Positions 13,301-28,464 are shown, counted from the stretch's first letter. The stretch: 64,000 nt of DNA from Viscum album (GCA_963277665.1 OY728160.1:48654605-48718604), one strand, 5' to 3'. Program-made: numbers and translations. Notes: generated by a model not told the origin, from the letters alone.

Positions 13301-16300
13301 ATTCAAGCATAATATAGAAGGAGATAAATATGTTAGCTAATAACATATTTAATGATCCTAAGAACATATATAAATAGTGTAATGAAAGAGGTATTTACAT
13401 TTGTGAATGTTAGTATACCTTAAACAAGATTAAATAAAGTACTACTGAATGAAAACTCCAAAATATTCAATAAATATAAAAGGTAGGTAGAATATAAGTC
13501 AACATTGAGGAACAAATACATTTATGTTAACAATCACAATACACACAATAATAATGTAATGGAAGATATCACACCTAAGAAATGAATCTTCATTTATCAA
13601 ACATAAATAAACATCATGTACATAGTGAATGAAATATATTAACATTAAAAATAATGAAACCAATCATGGAAATTATATGTAATAAATTTTAGAATAAATA
13701 ATGTTATATTAGTTTGGTGGAATTAATTGGTGATGAAGAATATGTATCTTGGAAAAAACATTCAACAAGATGTAATTTAAAGGATGTTAAAATCATTTGT
13801 AAAAGATATAATCAGTTCTATCACACTCTTGAAAGATTCATGAAAATAATACTTGGGTAAAATAATATATTAAAAGGCGAATAAATAATTAGAAAATACA
13901 TATACTATAAGGCTTTTTTATATATTAAATATCATCACAAGAACATTGTTGAACTTTCTCTAATGGTGTGTAATATTTTCTACAACATTAAATGAAAAAC
14001 TAACAGAAGGTGGAAGAAACAAAAAAAATTCTTATTCATTTCTATAATAAGTAAAAAGGTTATTTTATTACAATTTTAAGGTGTAATATAAGAGAAACAA
14101 TTCTATGTAACATATGTATGTTCATTCATGGAAGATCAGTAGGGAAACATTTTTGAAGAGTTACCATATAGGTGAATTTAATGGAGTTTCTAGGATGAGA
14201 AATATCTCACCACCTTCTTTTTCTAACTAATGTGAGATTAAAGAACCACATTATTCCCATATATTGTTTATTTTTTATTTATGTGGAACTAAATGTGACA
14301 TAATTCATGAAGATATATGAAGTGATTAATGCTTTTAAAATCAGATTATAATTCCAAAAATATCTATTATTGAATATCTCACATCAATTGGTATTTTTCT
14401 ATCATTTGAACACATAAATTATGATCCACCTTGATGAATAAGATAAATGTTCCCCATTTGGGGAGTGAATTTGGTATAATTGATTCAATATAATTAATGA
14501 TGTTATTATGAAAGATTTATATTCGAGATAGATAAATAATTAAAGACCCATTACTATAATCTTGGATCATTCAACACAAGAATAAACAGTTTTTAATAAT
14601 GTTTAGTTTTGAGAAGCTGAAACATATAAAATTATTTAAACTATCATTCATCAGGTACATTAGAACTTTCTAGTGTCCTTATAGAAATTCAATTCTATAA
14701 TTTAAAGAGGACTATGTTATCTTGTTAAGTCAATGATAAAAAACATTTAAAGTGGAGGAACGAACTTATTAGGAGTTAATATTTTCAAATTGTTTTTTGA
14801 GAAGGATGTCGGAAATAAGTTGAATGAAAATATTTTTTACATCCCTGAATATAATTTCAATGAAGATTTATATATTGACGAATATTTTCTGAATATATTT
14901 TATTTCTATGTTAGTTAGTCATTGATTCTAAAGTAATTTTGAATTATGTATTCATATAGTTGATATAAGTATTAATCATATATTTATTAAAAATTTATGT
15001 TTACCTTATCTTAAAGAATCTAGTTTTATTTTCCAAACTCATGAATATTTGGTAAAGAAGATGAAATACTATTAGTTGAATTATATATGAGATAGTTGTT
15101 TCCTTCTCTCACAAGTGAGACATAGAATTTAATGTCAGTAAAATAGGAAAAATATTTATGTATGAATTGAAAATGGTATTTAATATTAATTCAAATGGGG
15201 AGATAGATGATCTTAGGGTAGATTATAATGATAAATATTAAATTTTTTTCAATGTGATGAAATTTAAATATGTGAACAATATGATGAAGAAGTACTATGT
15301 AGAAGTTGATTGTTCTTCCTAAGGGTATTTTTAATGATGAAACTATGGATGTTCATATATTAAAAATTGAAACATAGGATGATTCTAGATGAATCACAAA
15401 ACTATACACACTAAAGGTGTTCATATGGTGTACTTTGATTATCAGTGGGATGTTGACTAGATATAATATAGAGAAAAATTGACATGAAGTGAATGTTAAT
15501 AATATCTTAAGTTTGAATCCATTAAAAGTTATAAATAATGAAGACAAAAATTTTCATTCCATTTTATCATTGAAAATTTTAAGAATTTTTCATTGTGTTT
15601 GTAGACAATGAATATTGATGTGAATAAGTGAAAAATAATTGGATGATATTTTAAGAATATATAGAAAAAGAATTATGCATACTGTGATGAAATGTTGTAA
15701 AAGGAAAATATATATTTAATATATAAAAAATAGTTCGACCCTAGAAAGGTGTAGGATCTAGGATATTTCAATGTGATAAAAGTGTTCAGGATCGAACATT
15801 GCTATCATGGGTAGCATAAGAAGAGTAGAGATCTGGTGCAAGTCAGTAATAACTTCATGATAGTGAGAGCTGGTGTGGGGTGGAAACATATATAAATAAC
15901 CAAACATTGGGGTATATAGTGGTAATAAAACTTTTAGATGGCTTTTTATGCCACATCTAGAGTAATTAAGGATTTCATTCCAAAAGTAATTTATAATGTT
16001 CGATTCACTATCTCTGGTCACTAAACAAATTTAATTAAACAACAATATAATATTTAAAACGAATGAAACCATTTTATGTCATTGTCTTTATTCAATATCA
16101 TATATAGGGGTTTCATACAAATCATTCACCATGAAACAATTATTTTCATCATTCCTATAATATCATAATGTTGTCAGGGAATATAATTTATATAGAAGAG
16201 TTAAAAAATATAGGGCATTGAATTATTGTTTATAGTTTGGGATTAAAGAGTAAGTATAAAAGGTAGTTTGGAGAGTAAACTAAGGATTATTTAGTGTGAC

Positions 16301-18600
16301 ATCAAATTAAATAAAAATCAGATTTATAATTCCAATATCATGATTATTGATAAGATTTAGGCTTGTGTAATTCAGACGATGATAGGTCGAATGATCATGT
16401 TTGTACAAGGGTAAAAATTGTGACAAAATATTGGAACAATATGAGCTTTGTTGAATAGAAGATAAATTTTAGACTATGTAGTTGGGAGATCATTTTTATG
16501 ATTTATAGTGTAAGAATAAAATATGGTTCAGTATATTTTAGTATATGATTAATGGAATAATAACTTGTTAAATATTCAATTTTTATAGGATAAAATATAT
16601 AATTATTATGAAATCGTGAATTTTCTAGTGTTCTATGAGAGTTATGAGAATAAATTTTGATAATAAATATGAGGATGCTTTATTGTTTCTTCAATTAAAT
16701 AATATCATGATAATTGTTTCATCATGATAATATCTAATATAAAAGGTTTTATGACATGGAATATGAAATTTTTAGGCATGAATATGTTTTTTTGGTCAAA
16801 AGATAAAATAAAATAAATGCGATAGATCACAAAATAAAATAATCGAAAATGTATAGGAATGTGAGATTCATGTAAATTATATTATTTAAGTAAATCATTG
16901 AATCACATGGAAGATTAGTGACACTAAACCGATGCACCATGAAAGATAGGTATTATAAAGTTATTTGTCGAGTGAATAAAATTAGGTTTATAAAATATTG
17001 GGGATAGGTTTATTCAGGATCTTTAGTGCTGCAAAGAAAAAGGTTAAACAAAATGTTAAATAATCATAAATTATAGGACCAGAAGATTCTAAGATATTTT
17101 AAGCATAATATTTTTGATGTGAAACTCAATTTAATGATGAATATATAAAAAATAAATTAATTCATCATGATATGTGGAAAATTAAAAAAAAGTTAAAGAT
17201 GTGTATTAAAATAGATTTAATGAAGTTATATCTTGATACCATTATAAAAAATGTATGTTTAGGGAATTTGTAAACATGATGGTGGGATTTTTTTTTTTAA
17301 ATCTCACATTAGAGATGATTTATCAGAATGTGTATGTTTAAAAGGGAGGACATTAATAACTATTTTAAAACTAGTGATGAGATATTAATAGGACAAAATG
17401 GAGTTAAACTAGTATCATCTTAAAGACTAATTGTGTACAAGGATATGGAAACTAAAACATGATGTTCATTATCATTATAGAGATTACTCTAATAATAATT
17501 AAACCAAAAGCTATAAAGATGAGTATTTTGGATAATAAGAAGTAGAAAGTTGTGAGAAATAAAAATGTTATTTGAAAAAATTTATATGGAGTGTATGTTG
17601 AAGATCATAAAAATTCTAGAAATTACATTTCCATATGATAGTGTATATAGATGATTCATATATAAATCAATTATAATATTCAATTCAAATTTAAGTGTTG
17701 TGTTGGGGATGAAGATCTATAATTGATGTATAGATATCTGAGATAAGAAGGGACAACATCACCAATATTTTAGGTGGGCTCATTGAAAACTGGTGTGAAT
17801 TGGTATAAAGAACTTATTGAGTGAAAATATTGTATTTTCAATGTTATCTCAATTATATTTTCATTCTCGGTCTAGAGAATATAGATTTCTCTAAGATAAT
17901 AATAGGAAACAATAAAGATTAGGTTCCACATTTAGAATGAACCTTATAAATACAGTATATTAATATCTATTTATTTTTTTCATTATATGTGGTGTTCATA
18001 TATATCATAACCAATAAAACAGTTCTATACACATTTATTCAGATAGAGGTTATAGAATATTAGAAATAGGGTAAAATTTTAGGATTAAATAAATAGGTAA
18101 AATAGGTCTTCAATAATTCACCCTCCGCCTAAGTGTGATTTCCTGATTTACCTGGTAGTTTTGTTATCCAATAAACTACCAATAGTGTATATTAATTTTT
18201 TCCCATGTTTCACATTTCATTTGAAGGCATAAAATCCATTTTCTAAATGTATATAACAATAACTATACACAAATACCTTGAATTGAACATAAATTATCAA
18301 CATCATCACTTACAAACAATGGATATGATTTTACATTGGGGAATCTTGATTGATTTCAAACCACCTCTAAGGATGTTACCATGTCAATAATTAATTGTTT
18401 AATCCTTCTCTCTTAGAGCCCAATATTCCACCATATCCTATAAAGATAAAAAATCCCATATATCCACTAAAGGATTCATAATCATCAATTAATTACATCA
18501 TTATCCATAAATGTGAACTCAAAATTCAATAATTCCCACTTTTATAGATCATTTTTATCTATGAAAACAATTTTAATGTCTCATATATATCCAAGGTCCC
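7384..18600. other. AT-rich intergenic DNA, no identifiable feature
   Basis: About 11 kb with no recognisable protein motif, LTR pair or RNA gene on either strand. By eye the + strand has more C than G up to about 9.6 kb and clearly more G than C from about 9.6 to 18.0 kb. This suggests very old insertions in different orientations. A slightly more complex patch at 15740-16020 has an 87-codon frame on the minus strand that matches nothing I know. Confidence 0.5.
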
Positions 18601-18776
18601 TTGTAAATAAAACACATTGTTCCCAGTGGGTGTTTGTCGAGTGGTACTAGATGTTTGTACCACTTGGTATATATGGGAACTCGCATAGTCTCGAGTCCCA
18701 CCAAACTCAGACACTCTGTGTATTAAGTACAGGGATATTCAAATCCATTTCCTAGTTGGGAAACATGTGGTGTGCT

Positions 18777-19282
18777 CTGGTCTTGGAAGGGGCCCCCCGT
18801 TGGGAGTTGACCATAACCCATACACATGTTTTTAATGTGGGTGTATACTTTTTTCCTAGAAAATGAGAGGAGTTGGTTTGTTGAGAGATAATAGAGGATA
18901 TATTCTTCTCGGTTTTAGTTACATTCATCATGCACAGACTTTGATGGAGAAGGATAAGCGAGACATTGCTAGAGGCATCATGATTTGTTGGATGTATAAA
19001 ATTCAGGTTACCAATGTTAAATATATTTCCGTTCTTCTTTTTGGGTTTATTTAGGTGATGTACATGTATCCTTGGGATATGAAATATTTAATCAGTGATT
19101 ATAGATTGTACATCAGGAAAATATACAATGTTATCCACACTTGTAGTGAAGGGAATTTTTTGGATGATGTGGTAGTTATAAAAATAAATCTTGGTGATAG
19201 TCTAGAACATTACGATGAGACCTGGCCTTTACCTAAGTATTTTTTAATATTTCTTAAGGGTTATTGCCTTGAAATTCATTAA
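18777..19282 (+). pseudogene. RNase H-like domain remnant (RVT_3 type, plant LINE or related)
   Basis: Two reading frames, 18863-19051 and 19055-19282, are in the same phase and separated only by a TAG at 19052. Together they resemble the RNase H-like domain found at the C-terminus of many plant LINE polyproteins and in related plant genes. The start has GLLRDNRGYILLGFS, matching the usual G-(V/L)-LRD-x-G-x-x-GFS strand. The second part has YLISDYRLYIRK and then IHTCSEGNFLDD, at the place of the usual H-x-x-REGN-x-x-AD motif, with WPLP near the end. The expected catalytic region before the first block is decayed: KGPPVG-like codons are visible near 18790, and a stop lies just before 18863. 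No reverse transcriptase was found upstream. It is non-functional. It could be a 5'-truncated LINE or an isolated gene fragment. Confidence 0.62.
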
Positions 19283-22200
19283 TTTTATCCCACACGAGTG
19301 GTTGTGCATTTGATTGTATACATTTATAATTAAAAGTCAATTTTTAAATATAAAAAAATATATTTTAAATAGTAAATGAGGTTAATAATTAAATATCACA
19401 TATAATATATAATTCTATAACAAAATATGGATCTATTATAATCCAATATTTTCCCAATATCTTGATCATAGAAAATAATCATAACAATAATTCATATTTT
19501 TTCTAAATTGATAGTTGTCGTTAATTGTTACAATAATAGATTAAATAGCATACTATGGTGAACACTACCAAAAAAATGATGGTGACCTCCCTCACTCATC
19601 TATAATAAAATTTAAATTTACACAAACCATCTTAATATCATGTAATGATTTCATCTAAACCCATTTTGAACCCCCATTAGGTCTCACTAAACCCCCTTTA
19701 ATTAAAATTGGGTATTTTGGTTACCAAGTTGTTCAATACTCTATTTAAAACATAATTTTTACATCTAATAGTCCATATTAAATTTATTATAAATATCAAT
19801 AGTTATCGTCACAAATTTTTTATAAAATAAAAGGAAACCAAAAATCATCACACCACTAAAGCAACAAAATTAAAATATGGTAACATTTACACAAGGAAAA
19901 TTTGAGCAATCCATTTCTCAAATTATTACCCCTTTTTATTTATTATAATTAAATATAAAATAAATTGTATTATATACCATTTAGAAAATAAATTACTCTA
20001 TATTTACACATCTAATTATCTTTTAAAACTAGTGAAACCCCTCTTTAGAAATATGTAATTTTTAGCATTTTAAAAAAATTGGATTCAATAATTTAGAAAT
20101 AAATTATTTCAATAAAATCCCATTAAAATTTATTCTTCTTTTAAAATAAATTTATAAATTTAATTCCATCTAATTACATATAAATAATCCAGTGAATCAA
20201 TTCAAACAACCAATGCAATTCATAATAGGTTCCACATAGACTAATTCAACTGAGACACCACCAAACAAATTTTGTAGCCTCACTATATATTATTTTTCTG
20301 ACTATAAATCTAAAATGTGGACACCCTATATAATTGAGTTATAAGATATAATATAATTTTGAAGACAAAAATAATAATCACAAACATTAATATACAATCA
20401 ATAGGTCATCCATCATGAACCTCAATATAAAAATACTAAATATGTAAAGGTCACACAAATCAAAAATATACTATAAGTAAATACATGAACATCTTGAACA
20501 CAAAGAAGTCCTATATATTAAATAATTCACGTAATAATTACAGAATTGGTAACCTAGAAAAAAATTAGTGCATTGTGTCAAATTGTTGACAACAAAACCC
20601 TCAATAAGAAAACTTTTAGTTTATATAAGAAAATAAATCATTAATTATTAACCCTATTAACCGAAAATTGAAAAAAATTTATCTCAATGGAATGATACAT
20701 TCCCATAAATAAAATCAAGTATCATGAATTTCTCTTATTCTTATATCTTCAGGCATTGCATAAAAAATTCTCACCATAGGAAATTGATTTCACTATATTC
20801 TATAGAAAAAAACTGTAATCCCCAGCTAGTGATAAAATATATCAATTGAAGAAGCAAAATTGATTAAATCAGAAGGAAAAAATTATTATTACCTAAAACT
20901 GGGAATCTTAAACACCCAAAATACCTCATATATAAAGAGAAAAAAGGGTAGAAATAATTGAGGGAATGTGTTGATCTCCCATCTTTGTTGAAACCCTGAA
21001 CTAATTAACATCATGTTTTAATGATAAAATACTAACATAATACCAACTCTCTAACACTTAAATTGAATAATTCTTCCCTAATATCTTCATAGTGGACCCT
21101 TACTAGAGCTCTAGTCGTCCCCCAAGTTGTCTATTACAAGGGTTGTAGTATACGAAACATTAGAACCCAATATAATCTTTGTGGGATTCAACAATGGTTT
21201 AGTGGTTGATCTATTAGTCTAATTAAATATAATTCCTTACCTATCTATATCAATTATCTTCAATATATGCTAATTTTTCATTCCTATACCCAAACACTCA
21301 TTATTATACTCATTAAAACATAAATGATAATATCCCTTTGAATCGAAATAAAAAATATTAATCTCTCTTAAATTTTAATATACTAAATTTATATATTCCA
21401 CTAAAACCTTAATTATCCTTGGAATAAAAGTACCACACCATAATTATTTTTACCAAATAAATAAAAATTGGTCATTCATCTAAAAAAATAACGCATTCAG
21501 ATCACTAATATATATTTATACTATTTTATGAGATTATAAAACACTTTTCATGCTCTTGATCAACAACTCATTTCCCTCCAACATTCTTCTCACTATCAAA
21601 AATCATGTCATTGATATGGTGTAATTTTTTATCATCTATTATTAATTAGTAATAAACAATCTAGGATACTAGTTATATGGTGATCACCACTATTCGTACC
21701 TATGATAAAAAAATTATTTTCTTAATAGTACTCCCCAATGTAGAATTAACCATTTGAAAATAGAAAAAAAAACATTATCTAAACAAGGAAACATAAATTC
21801 CAACTCATCACATCATGATATAATAACATGTATCAATCATATTAGTAACATAATATGAATAATAATTTCTTGTTTTTCTTTGAAAAAATTATCAATCTTA
21901 AAACACATGGGTTACTCATAATATTTACTTTAAAACCCAAGAATCTAGTCACATACATTAGTGTTTATTATTATGAATAATAATTCATTTAATTTACATT
22001 CTCTAAAAATATCTTGAGTTACAGTTAAAACAAACACCTCTTTCTTGTCCACATTTTTTCCATTGTAACTAAAAAATAAATAATATTTTTTACTTCCGTT
22101 ATATTCTTATGAAAACATTCTCTAGGGTTTTCGTACATCTTTAATTTGAATATCTATATCCCAATTAAAATATAAGTGTTATAACTTCTATCTCATGTAA

Positions 22201-22700
22201 AAAAATTTTAAAATTGTTTTATACATGATGTAAAATTATGAAAGTAATCATTTCCAAAAACAATTTATTTATTTAAAACCCCAAATATTACCCAATAATT
22301 TTACTATGGTAACTTAACATTCAAATATAAACTAACACATTGATAGTGTAACCGTTGTGGTCCAACATAATTAATTCACACTTAAAAATAAATTTGATAA
22401 ATATTGAATATATTCTTACTTGTTTTAAATTAATTTTAAATATTTTTATTTATTTGACCTATAAACATCACTCTTATAATCAGGAACCAAACGATAATCA
22501 ATAAACTATAATGATTCTTTATCAAATATAGATTTAATTTACTTTTTAGTACTAATAATCATTCCAAATACAATTTATTACATACCTAATATTCATAAAT
22601 TAAAAACATCACTCGAAACATGATTGATTATTTTCAACGCATAATGCCACTAGGAAAGATGGGGTTTGACCACATTAATTCTACTTACACATTCACACGG
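19283..22700. other. AT-rich intergenic DNA, no identifiable feature
   Basis: C exceeds G on the + strand. No open frame above about 60 codons, no conserved motif and no repeat boundary recognised. Confidence 0.5.
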
Positions 22701-25700
22701 TACAACACCCTATAATTTTGAAAACCTATAATTACCATATTTATTAAAAAAATCACTTCCATACTTTCCCAAAATATTATAGGTTTTTGGATTTAGATAA
22801 TTAAACAATTACATTATACAGGGAATAAAAGAATCACAGTTTTCTATTTTTTTGCAAATACGATTCTTAAATTTAAAAAATTGTTTAACTAAAAAATGCA
22901 TATTTCCCGTTTAGGATTAGTAAAAAAGTGTAAATATTGTCATTTATATAGTTACTATTCATCCTTAATCCATGTTAATTACATGTTAAAATATCCAATA
23001 AAGAAAACAAATCACTATAAGAGATATAAAAATAAATGAATCCCATTAGTTCAAAAAAAATATTAAAACCCATAATAATGATTAATATTTTCACAATAAA
23101 ACTTTGAGAACATAAATAAAACAAATAAACATGATAAAATCGAACTTTTCTCAGTGCAAAAATTGAAACAAATTAAAAAGAATAGGAAAACCATGAAATA
23201 CTCATGAAAACATTTCATTGAAAAAATAGACCTTTCACCTTTAAAATTTCACATGATTTCCATAACATATGAATTGAATAGATTTGAATAAAAACCATTG
23301 GAATTAATATATAATAAAATATTACTGAATCATATTTATAAATAATATTCAATTATTTTCAACCGATATTAAAATACATATATCAAAATTAATTCTATAA
23401 GTGTAATAGAGCCAGTTATCTCCCAAATTTCTCTCAATTTAAGTCTACATCATTATCCACTACATTGGAGAGCTATATTAGACTCACCCATTATAAAGAC
23501 ATATATCTATCTCACTCATTGTAACATATAATGATAAATTACCATATCATGAAAAAAATCACTTTAACACGTTTTCAATAAAAATACCATTGATAAATTA
23601 ATTTCAACCTATAAAAAAACACGTACCTTTTTCATATAATCATATGGAGAAATATAATTTTTACTTAAAAAAATAAAATTTAATATTCCAAAAACCAATT
23701 ATAAAAGGGAAGATATTATTTTTATGTCCAATATATTTTAAAACATTTTTTGTTTCACTTTGGAAAAAAGTAAAAAGTAACCCATATAAAAACATTTAAA
23801 AAATTACTTTTTAAAAAAATTTATGGAAGTAAAAAAGTATTTGAAATGAAATTTAAAATACTTTGAATTATAAATAATATAATTCATGAAATGTTTAAAA
23901 TAAAATATATATGGATGTTAATGATCTTCCCACATTTAAATTATTGTTTTAATGGAAAATCACTTACGGCTTTTGTAACCTTCAAATAAAATAAAAATGA
24001 AGGAAAAAACAAGATAATGATTTCTAAACAACATGAATTTTAGTAAAATAATGATAAAAATCATAAATATTTAAGTAAAAACACAATAGAAAATGAATCT
24101 TTAGGTCCACCTGGCATGAGTTTCAATCAATGAAAATTGAGACAATAAAACTCTTACCTTATCTCCTAACATTCCACATACCATCTTTATGTCATGTATA
24201 GTAAACTTATATATAATTAATTTATTTATTAAAATAAATAATTTTTATATCCTTATAATAATTTATTTTATCACATTTATGAAAAATTATTATGTAGTTA
24301 AAAAATTGATTAGGTTCATATCTGGAATTTTGAGGATGGCTGGTTCATAATATGAAAAGCATATTTGGTAGGTTGACCAATATCAAAATGGTTCATTTCA
24401 ATTTAATATATTGAATATTAATCAAGATAAAATTATCATGTTTATATATTTAATTGATTTTATTACCATTACTAAAATATGGACTTGAAAACTATCTGTA
24501 ATGCTTGATGGACTGGTCTTCCACACGTACGCACGAGGGAAATTATCATTTTTAATCCATATTAGGGTAAGAATTAAAATAATTTAGTATATTTCTAGAA
24601 TCATAATTATTTCAGGAATATTATATTTATTTATTAAATCTATCACAATAAACATCCTTTTTAGTTGGTGAAAAAAAAATGATATGAATCACTTCATGAA
24701 AGTGGTATTCCACTCATCGGCATGATTGTTGATTTCATTTCCCACAGGATAATTAAGGTTATGATTAAGGGTTGTTAAATTATCATAATAAAATTTTAGT
24801 ATATAAATGATAATTATTATATAATTTAATATTTGTTTCAAAATAATTCAATGAGTTGGATGATGAAATAAAATAAATAACTTAGTTAAGAGTTATACCT
24901 CCTCTTTGGAAACCCTCCTTTGGCTACACATTATTCCTTTTTATGATGGAATGTTGGTTAAAATAATACATATTGGTTATGGGGATGATATCATTTATAT
25001 GTATTTTGGTATATCTTGGATAAACATAATATCTCAAAATATGTGACGAAGATAGGATAGGGGTTTCACTTTTATAATTGAGAGGAGTGAAGCAATTGTA
25101 AATATTAAGAGCCTTAAATAAAATAAAAACATTACTCATGTCATGTGGAACCAAATAAAAATAAATTTCAATTTTAGGAAATGATATTTTCCAACCCAAT
25201 AGAACCAATAAAATTTATACAGGATTAGGTTTCATTTTAAATGTTATCATTTGATTCAACTCCCTTGTTAACCATTTTAAACCTTAAATGTGGTAACACG
25301 TTTTTCATTATTTAAGGGTTATAAATTAACTTATAATATGGAAATTAGATCGTAAATTTCCCGTAAATGTAATTTCATATATTTACAATCCAAAATTTCC
25401 TATATCAAAAAATATTTTTTAAAAAATTCAATAAAATGTTGTTTAATATTAAATATCATTAACATTATTTTTTAGGACTACTCATTTAATTAGACTTTAT
25501 ATAAATTAAGACAATAATAAAATTTTAATATAAACACCATTTAGATTAATTATTATTAATAATTATATATGTCATTTATAAAAACCAAATTCATTTGAAA
25601 ATTATTATATTAATTTTATTGTTCTTAGAATCATTTACCATTTATTTTTTAATTCATGCACAATCATTTTATTGGAATTTCGTAACCATTTATATAAATT

Positions 25701-26600
25701 ATATCATTTCTTAAATTTGGAAAAACAATCTTTTATTATAAATAATTTATTAATATTTAAAATAATCATTTGGAACCATTCATACATTCATTTCAACCAT
25801 AGAAAATGATATTAGAGATATTTAAGAAAAATTAGTGGAATTTTATAATTATCCATTACATAACATAATATACAGGTCATAATCTAAAGAAAATGCCACA
25901 TGAAAAACTAAATCTATAAAAAACATGATATGTGTCTAAATAAACTTATCCAATAAAAATTTATATTATATTTTGTGACATTATAACATATTTTTATTCT
26001 AAATTTAAATGTTTTTCCTTTTTACATAAGAAAAAATGTTGTAATCACAGTTACTATTCATATTGAAGAAACATGAAATGGAACATAAATATAAATTTGA
26101 ACATCCTAATTCCAAGTATCAAATCTATTATTAATGATTATGTTTTTAGAAATAGGGGAAGTTAAATTTAATATAAGTCTGAATAACCCAACAAAAAACA
26201 AATTTTCGAAACATTAATTTTTCAATATAAAAATGAACTATAAAAAATTAAAATATAATGGTAATTTCTACTGATTTATTTTTATTATTTTAAATAAAAT
26301 TGAGCTTATGTTACCTTAAAATTGGAAAAAATATTGTGATACTTTTAAATAACATGATTTGAATAAAAAATTATATTTTTTTAATGCGAATTTTTCAATA
26401 TTCACTACAAAAAAAATTATAATCAATCATTAGAATATTATAAAATTATGAATTCAAAAATAAAATCAATATTTAGAATAAAATATATAACGTTTCCAAA
26501 AAAAATATAATAATATGTATTGGTACGGGTGATGCAGAGTCATGTGATATGTCATGCATAATTATTCTTTTTATCATGATTGATAATAAATCCAAGATTT
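22700..26600 (-). mobile_element. Element G: ancient LTR relic related to the B/C family, reverse orientation
   Basis: Landmarks match the minus-strand LTR of element C in the same order. 23460-23490 (CTACATTGGAGAGCTATA then CTCACCCA) matches 58770-58800. 24525-24550 (CACACGTACGCACGAGGG then AATTATCATTTT) matches hairpin 2 at about 60005-60035. 24893-24910 (TTATACCTCCTCTTTGG) matches the donor-like site at 60370-60388. CTTTTATAATTGAGAGGAG near 25072 matches the TATA region at 60546. The hairpin-to-donor spacing is about 370 bp in both. Ends are extrapolated from element C; 23400-25450 is the supported core. No coding remnant is seen. Confidence 0.55.
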
Positions 26601-26769
26601 ACATGGTAATAAATGCCTTGTTTAATGAAATTTAATCAAGAAATATAGAAAAGGGAAATTACAACATAACCAATGAGGGTATCATCATTTATTATTTATT
26701 ACCAATTTAGTTAATTATTAATTCCGTGGATGAAATTGATTATTTTTTGTTGGATCTAAAAATAGATAT

Positions 26770-28452
26770 GTGTTTCTACATCTTTGCATTGAAATAATAG
26801 AGTGCATATTCCCTCAAGTACTGTTCCACACATGTTTCATAAATCACTGGACATCGCAGAATGAATATATGTGTTCTACCACATCATATCGTTCTGCTTA
26901 TGTTGTCTGTATTTGATCACCATGAGAATAGATTCCAAAGTCTTCTCCTTGATATGGTGGAGTAGGATCTCTCTCTATTCTAAGGAGCGTTCATGGAGAA
27001 GCGAGAACTCAAGGGATTGAGGGGATTCCCCAAATTCATTGTTCAAAACCAAGAAAAATGTATTCGATCAATGAGAAATAAAAAATATTGAGTTTATATA
27101 CTATTAAGGTTGAAATATAATTATTACACAAGTTCCTTTTATTATTTATTTAATACCTGGAGAACCCTTTGTCAAATAATAATAATATTATTATTATTTG
27201 TCAACATTCATTGAACATTCAAATTAAATTAAATATTATTTAATCAAAACATATTTTTTATTTATTATTTCTCATTGGAATATTAATCTCGGTATTCCAT
27301 TCATCAATAAAATTTATTATGATTTAAATAGTGACTATTTATATAATAAATAGATATCACTACATTTTTCTCCAAATTATAGAAAATATAATATTTACTA
27401 AATTGAAAATAAATATTTATATAAAATCCAGAAAACATAAATAATTATTAAACCATATATGAGAATAATATTTATTCAACTTGGTAAATATTAAATAATA
27501 ATATATTATTTAACTGATATTACAGATACACATAGTGTGCGACCCTCTCGGCCTCTTTCTCAGTGAAATAAGGCACAGTAGCCTAAAATTCAACATTAGA
27601 GTCTACCAACAAGACAAGGCACCCATATGGAAAGAAGATAATGCTGCAATAGCATGAAACCTCATATGAAGACTTACCCTAAAATAAAATCCTTTTATCG
27701 TGATATCTTAAATCAAACATGTTTCATGCTGGTGCCATCAAACTATCTTCTCTTAGTCTCATTCTTTGACATATTGAAATGTGATCTGGAGTATAGAACA
27801 CTGTAGAAATGGATTTATTTAGGTGATATCATTTTCCTCAAAGGGCCTATGATATCAACTTCCATTAATGAATACAAGGGAAAATCCTTTCATTGATTAT
27901 TCATTATCACAGTATTACATGTGATGTACCCAACATATCCTACCTCACTACGAACTTATGTTGAAACAATTTTATTCAATACATCAATGTACACAACTCA
28001 TAATACTCATTAAAAATAATCATAATTTCTTACAATAAATACACACATCCTATGATAAGAGTATTCAATGACATATATAAATAAAAAAATTCAACTAGCA
28101 TGTCTCATTCTCATAATATCTTAAAAGATATTACTAGGGGCATACACCATGAGAATGTGCCTTAAATTCCTAAGAGTCTCCACCTATGATAGCCTGTATC
28201 AATTTTTTCCATAAAATGATACCATCTATTTATAAAAAATATATTATAAATAGTGTCATAGAACTTTTGGGTTCTCATCATAGCAGGGAACTTCCATGAC
28301 CTTTTAGAGTAACATCTACTCCTGGGAAATTATCACATAAAATGTTACACAGAAAAACAACCATGATGTGATAAGGAGTTTATTATTATTCAAAACTAAG
28401 AATACAGGTTATCATGAGGTACACAAAAGTTGGTTCTACCTACCAAACCCCA
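26770..28452 (-). repeat. Element E: probable 3' LTR of the Ty1/copia element (tentative)
   Basis: On the minus strand this segment follows the copia RNase H remnant and a purine-rich tract (complement of 28451-28464). A TATA-like sequence, TATATAAACTC, is readable on the minus strand near 27090-27105, followed by more complex sequence to about 26770. This is the arrangement of a copia LTR. No matching 5' LTR was recognised beyond 43.96 kb, so the boundaries rest on position only. 27110-27530 is plain AT-rich sequence. Confidence 0.35.
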
Positions 28453-28464
28453 ATAGTCTCCCAC
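28451..28464 (-). other. Element E polypurine tract
   Basis: The minus strand reads GTGGGAGACTATTG just downstream of the RNase H remnant. It resembles the GTGGGAGATTGTTGG-type junction common before plant copia 3' LTRs. Confidence 0.5.

Noticed and set aside
15758..16021. 87-codon minus-strand frame in the AT-rich region.
   Set aside because: No recognisable domain, no neighbouring coding signal, and within the length expected by chance over 11 kb.
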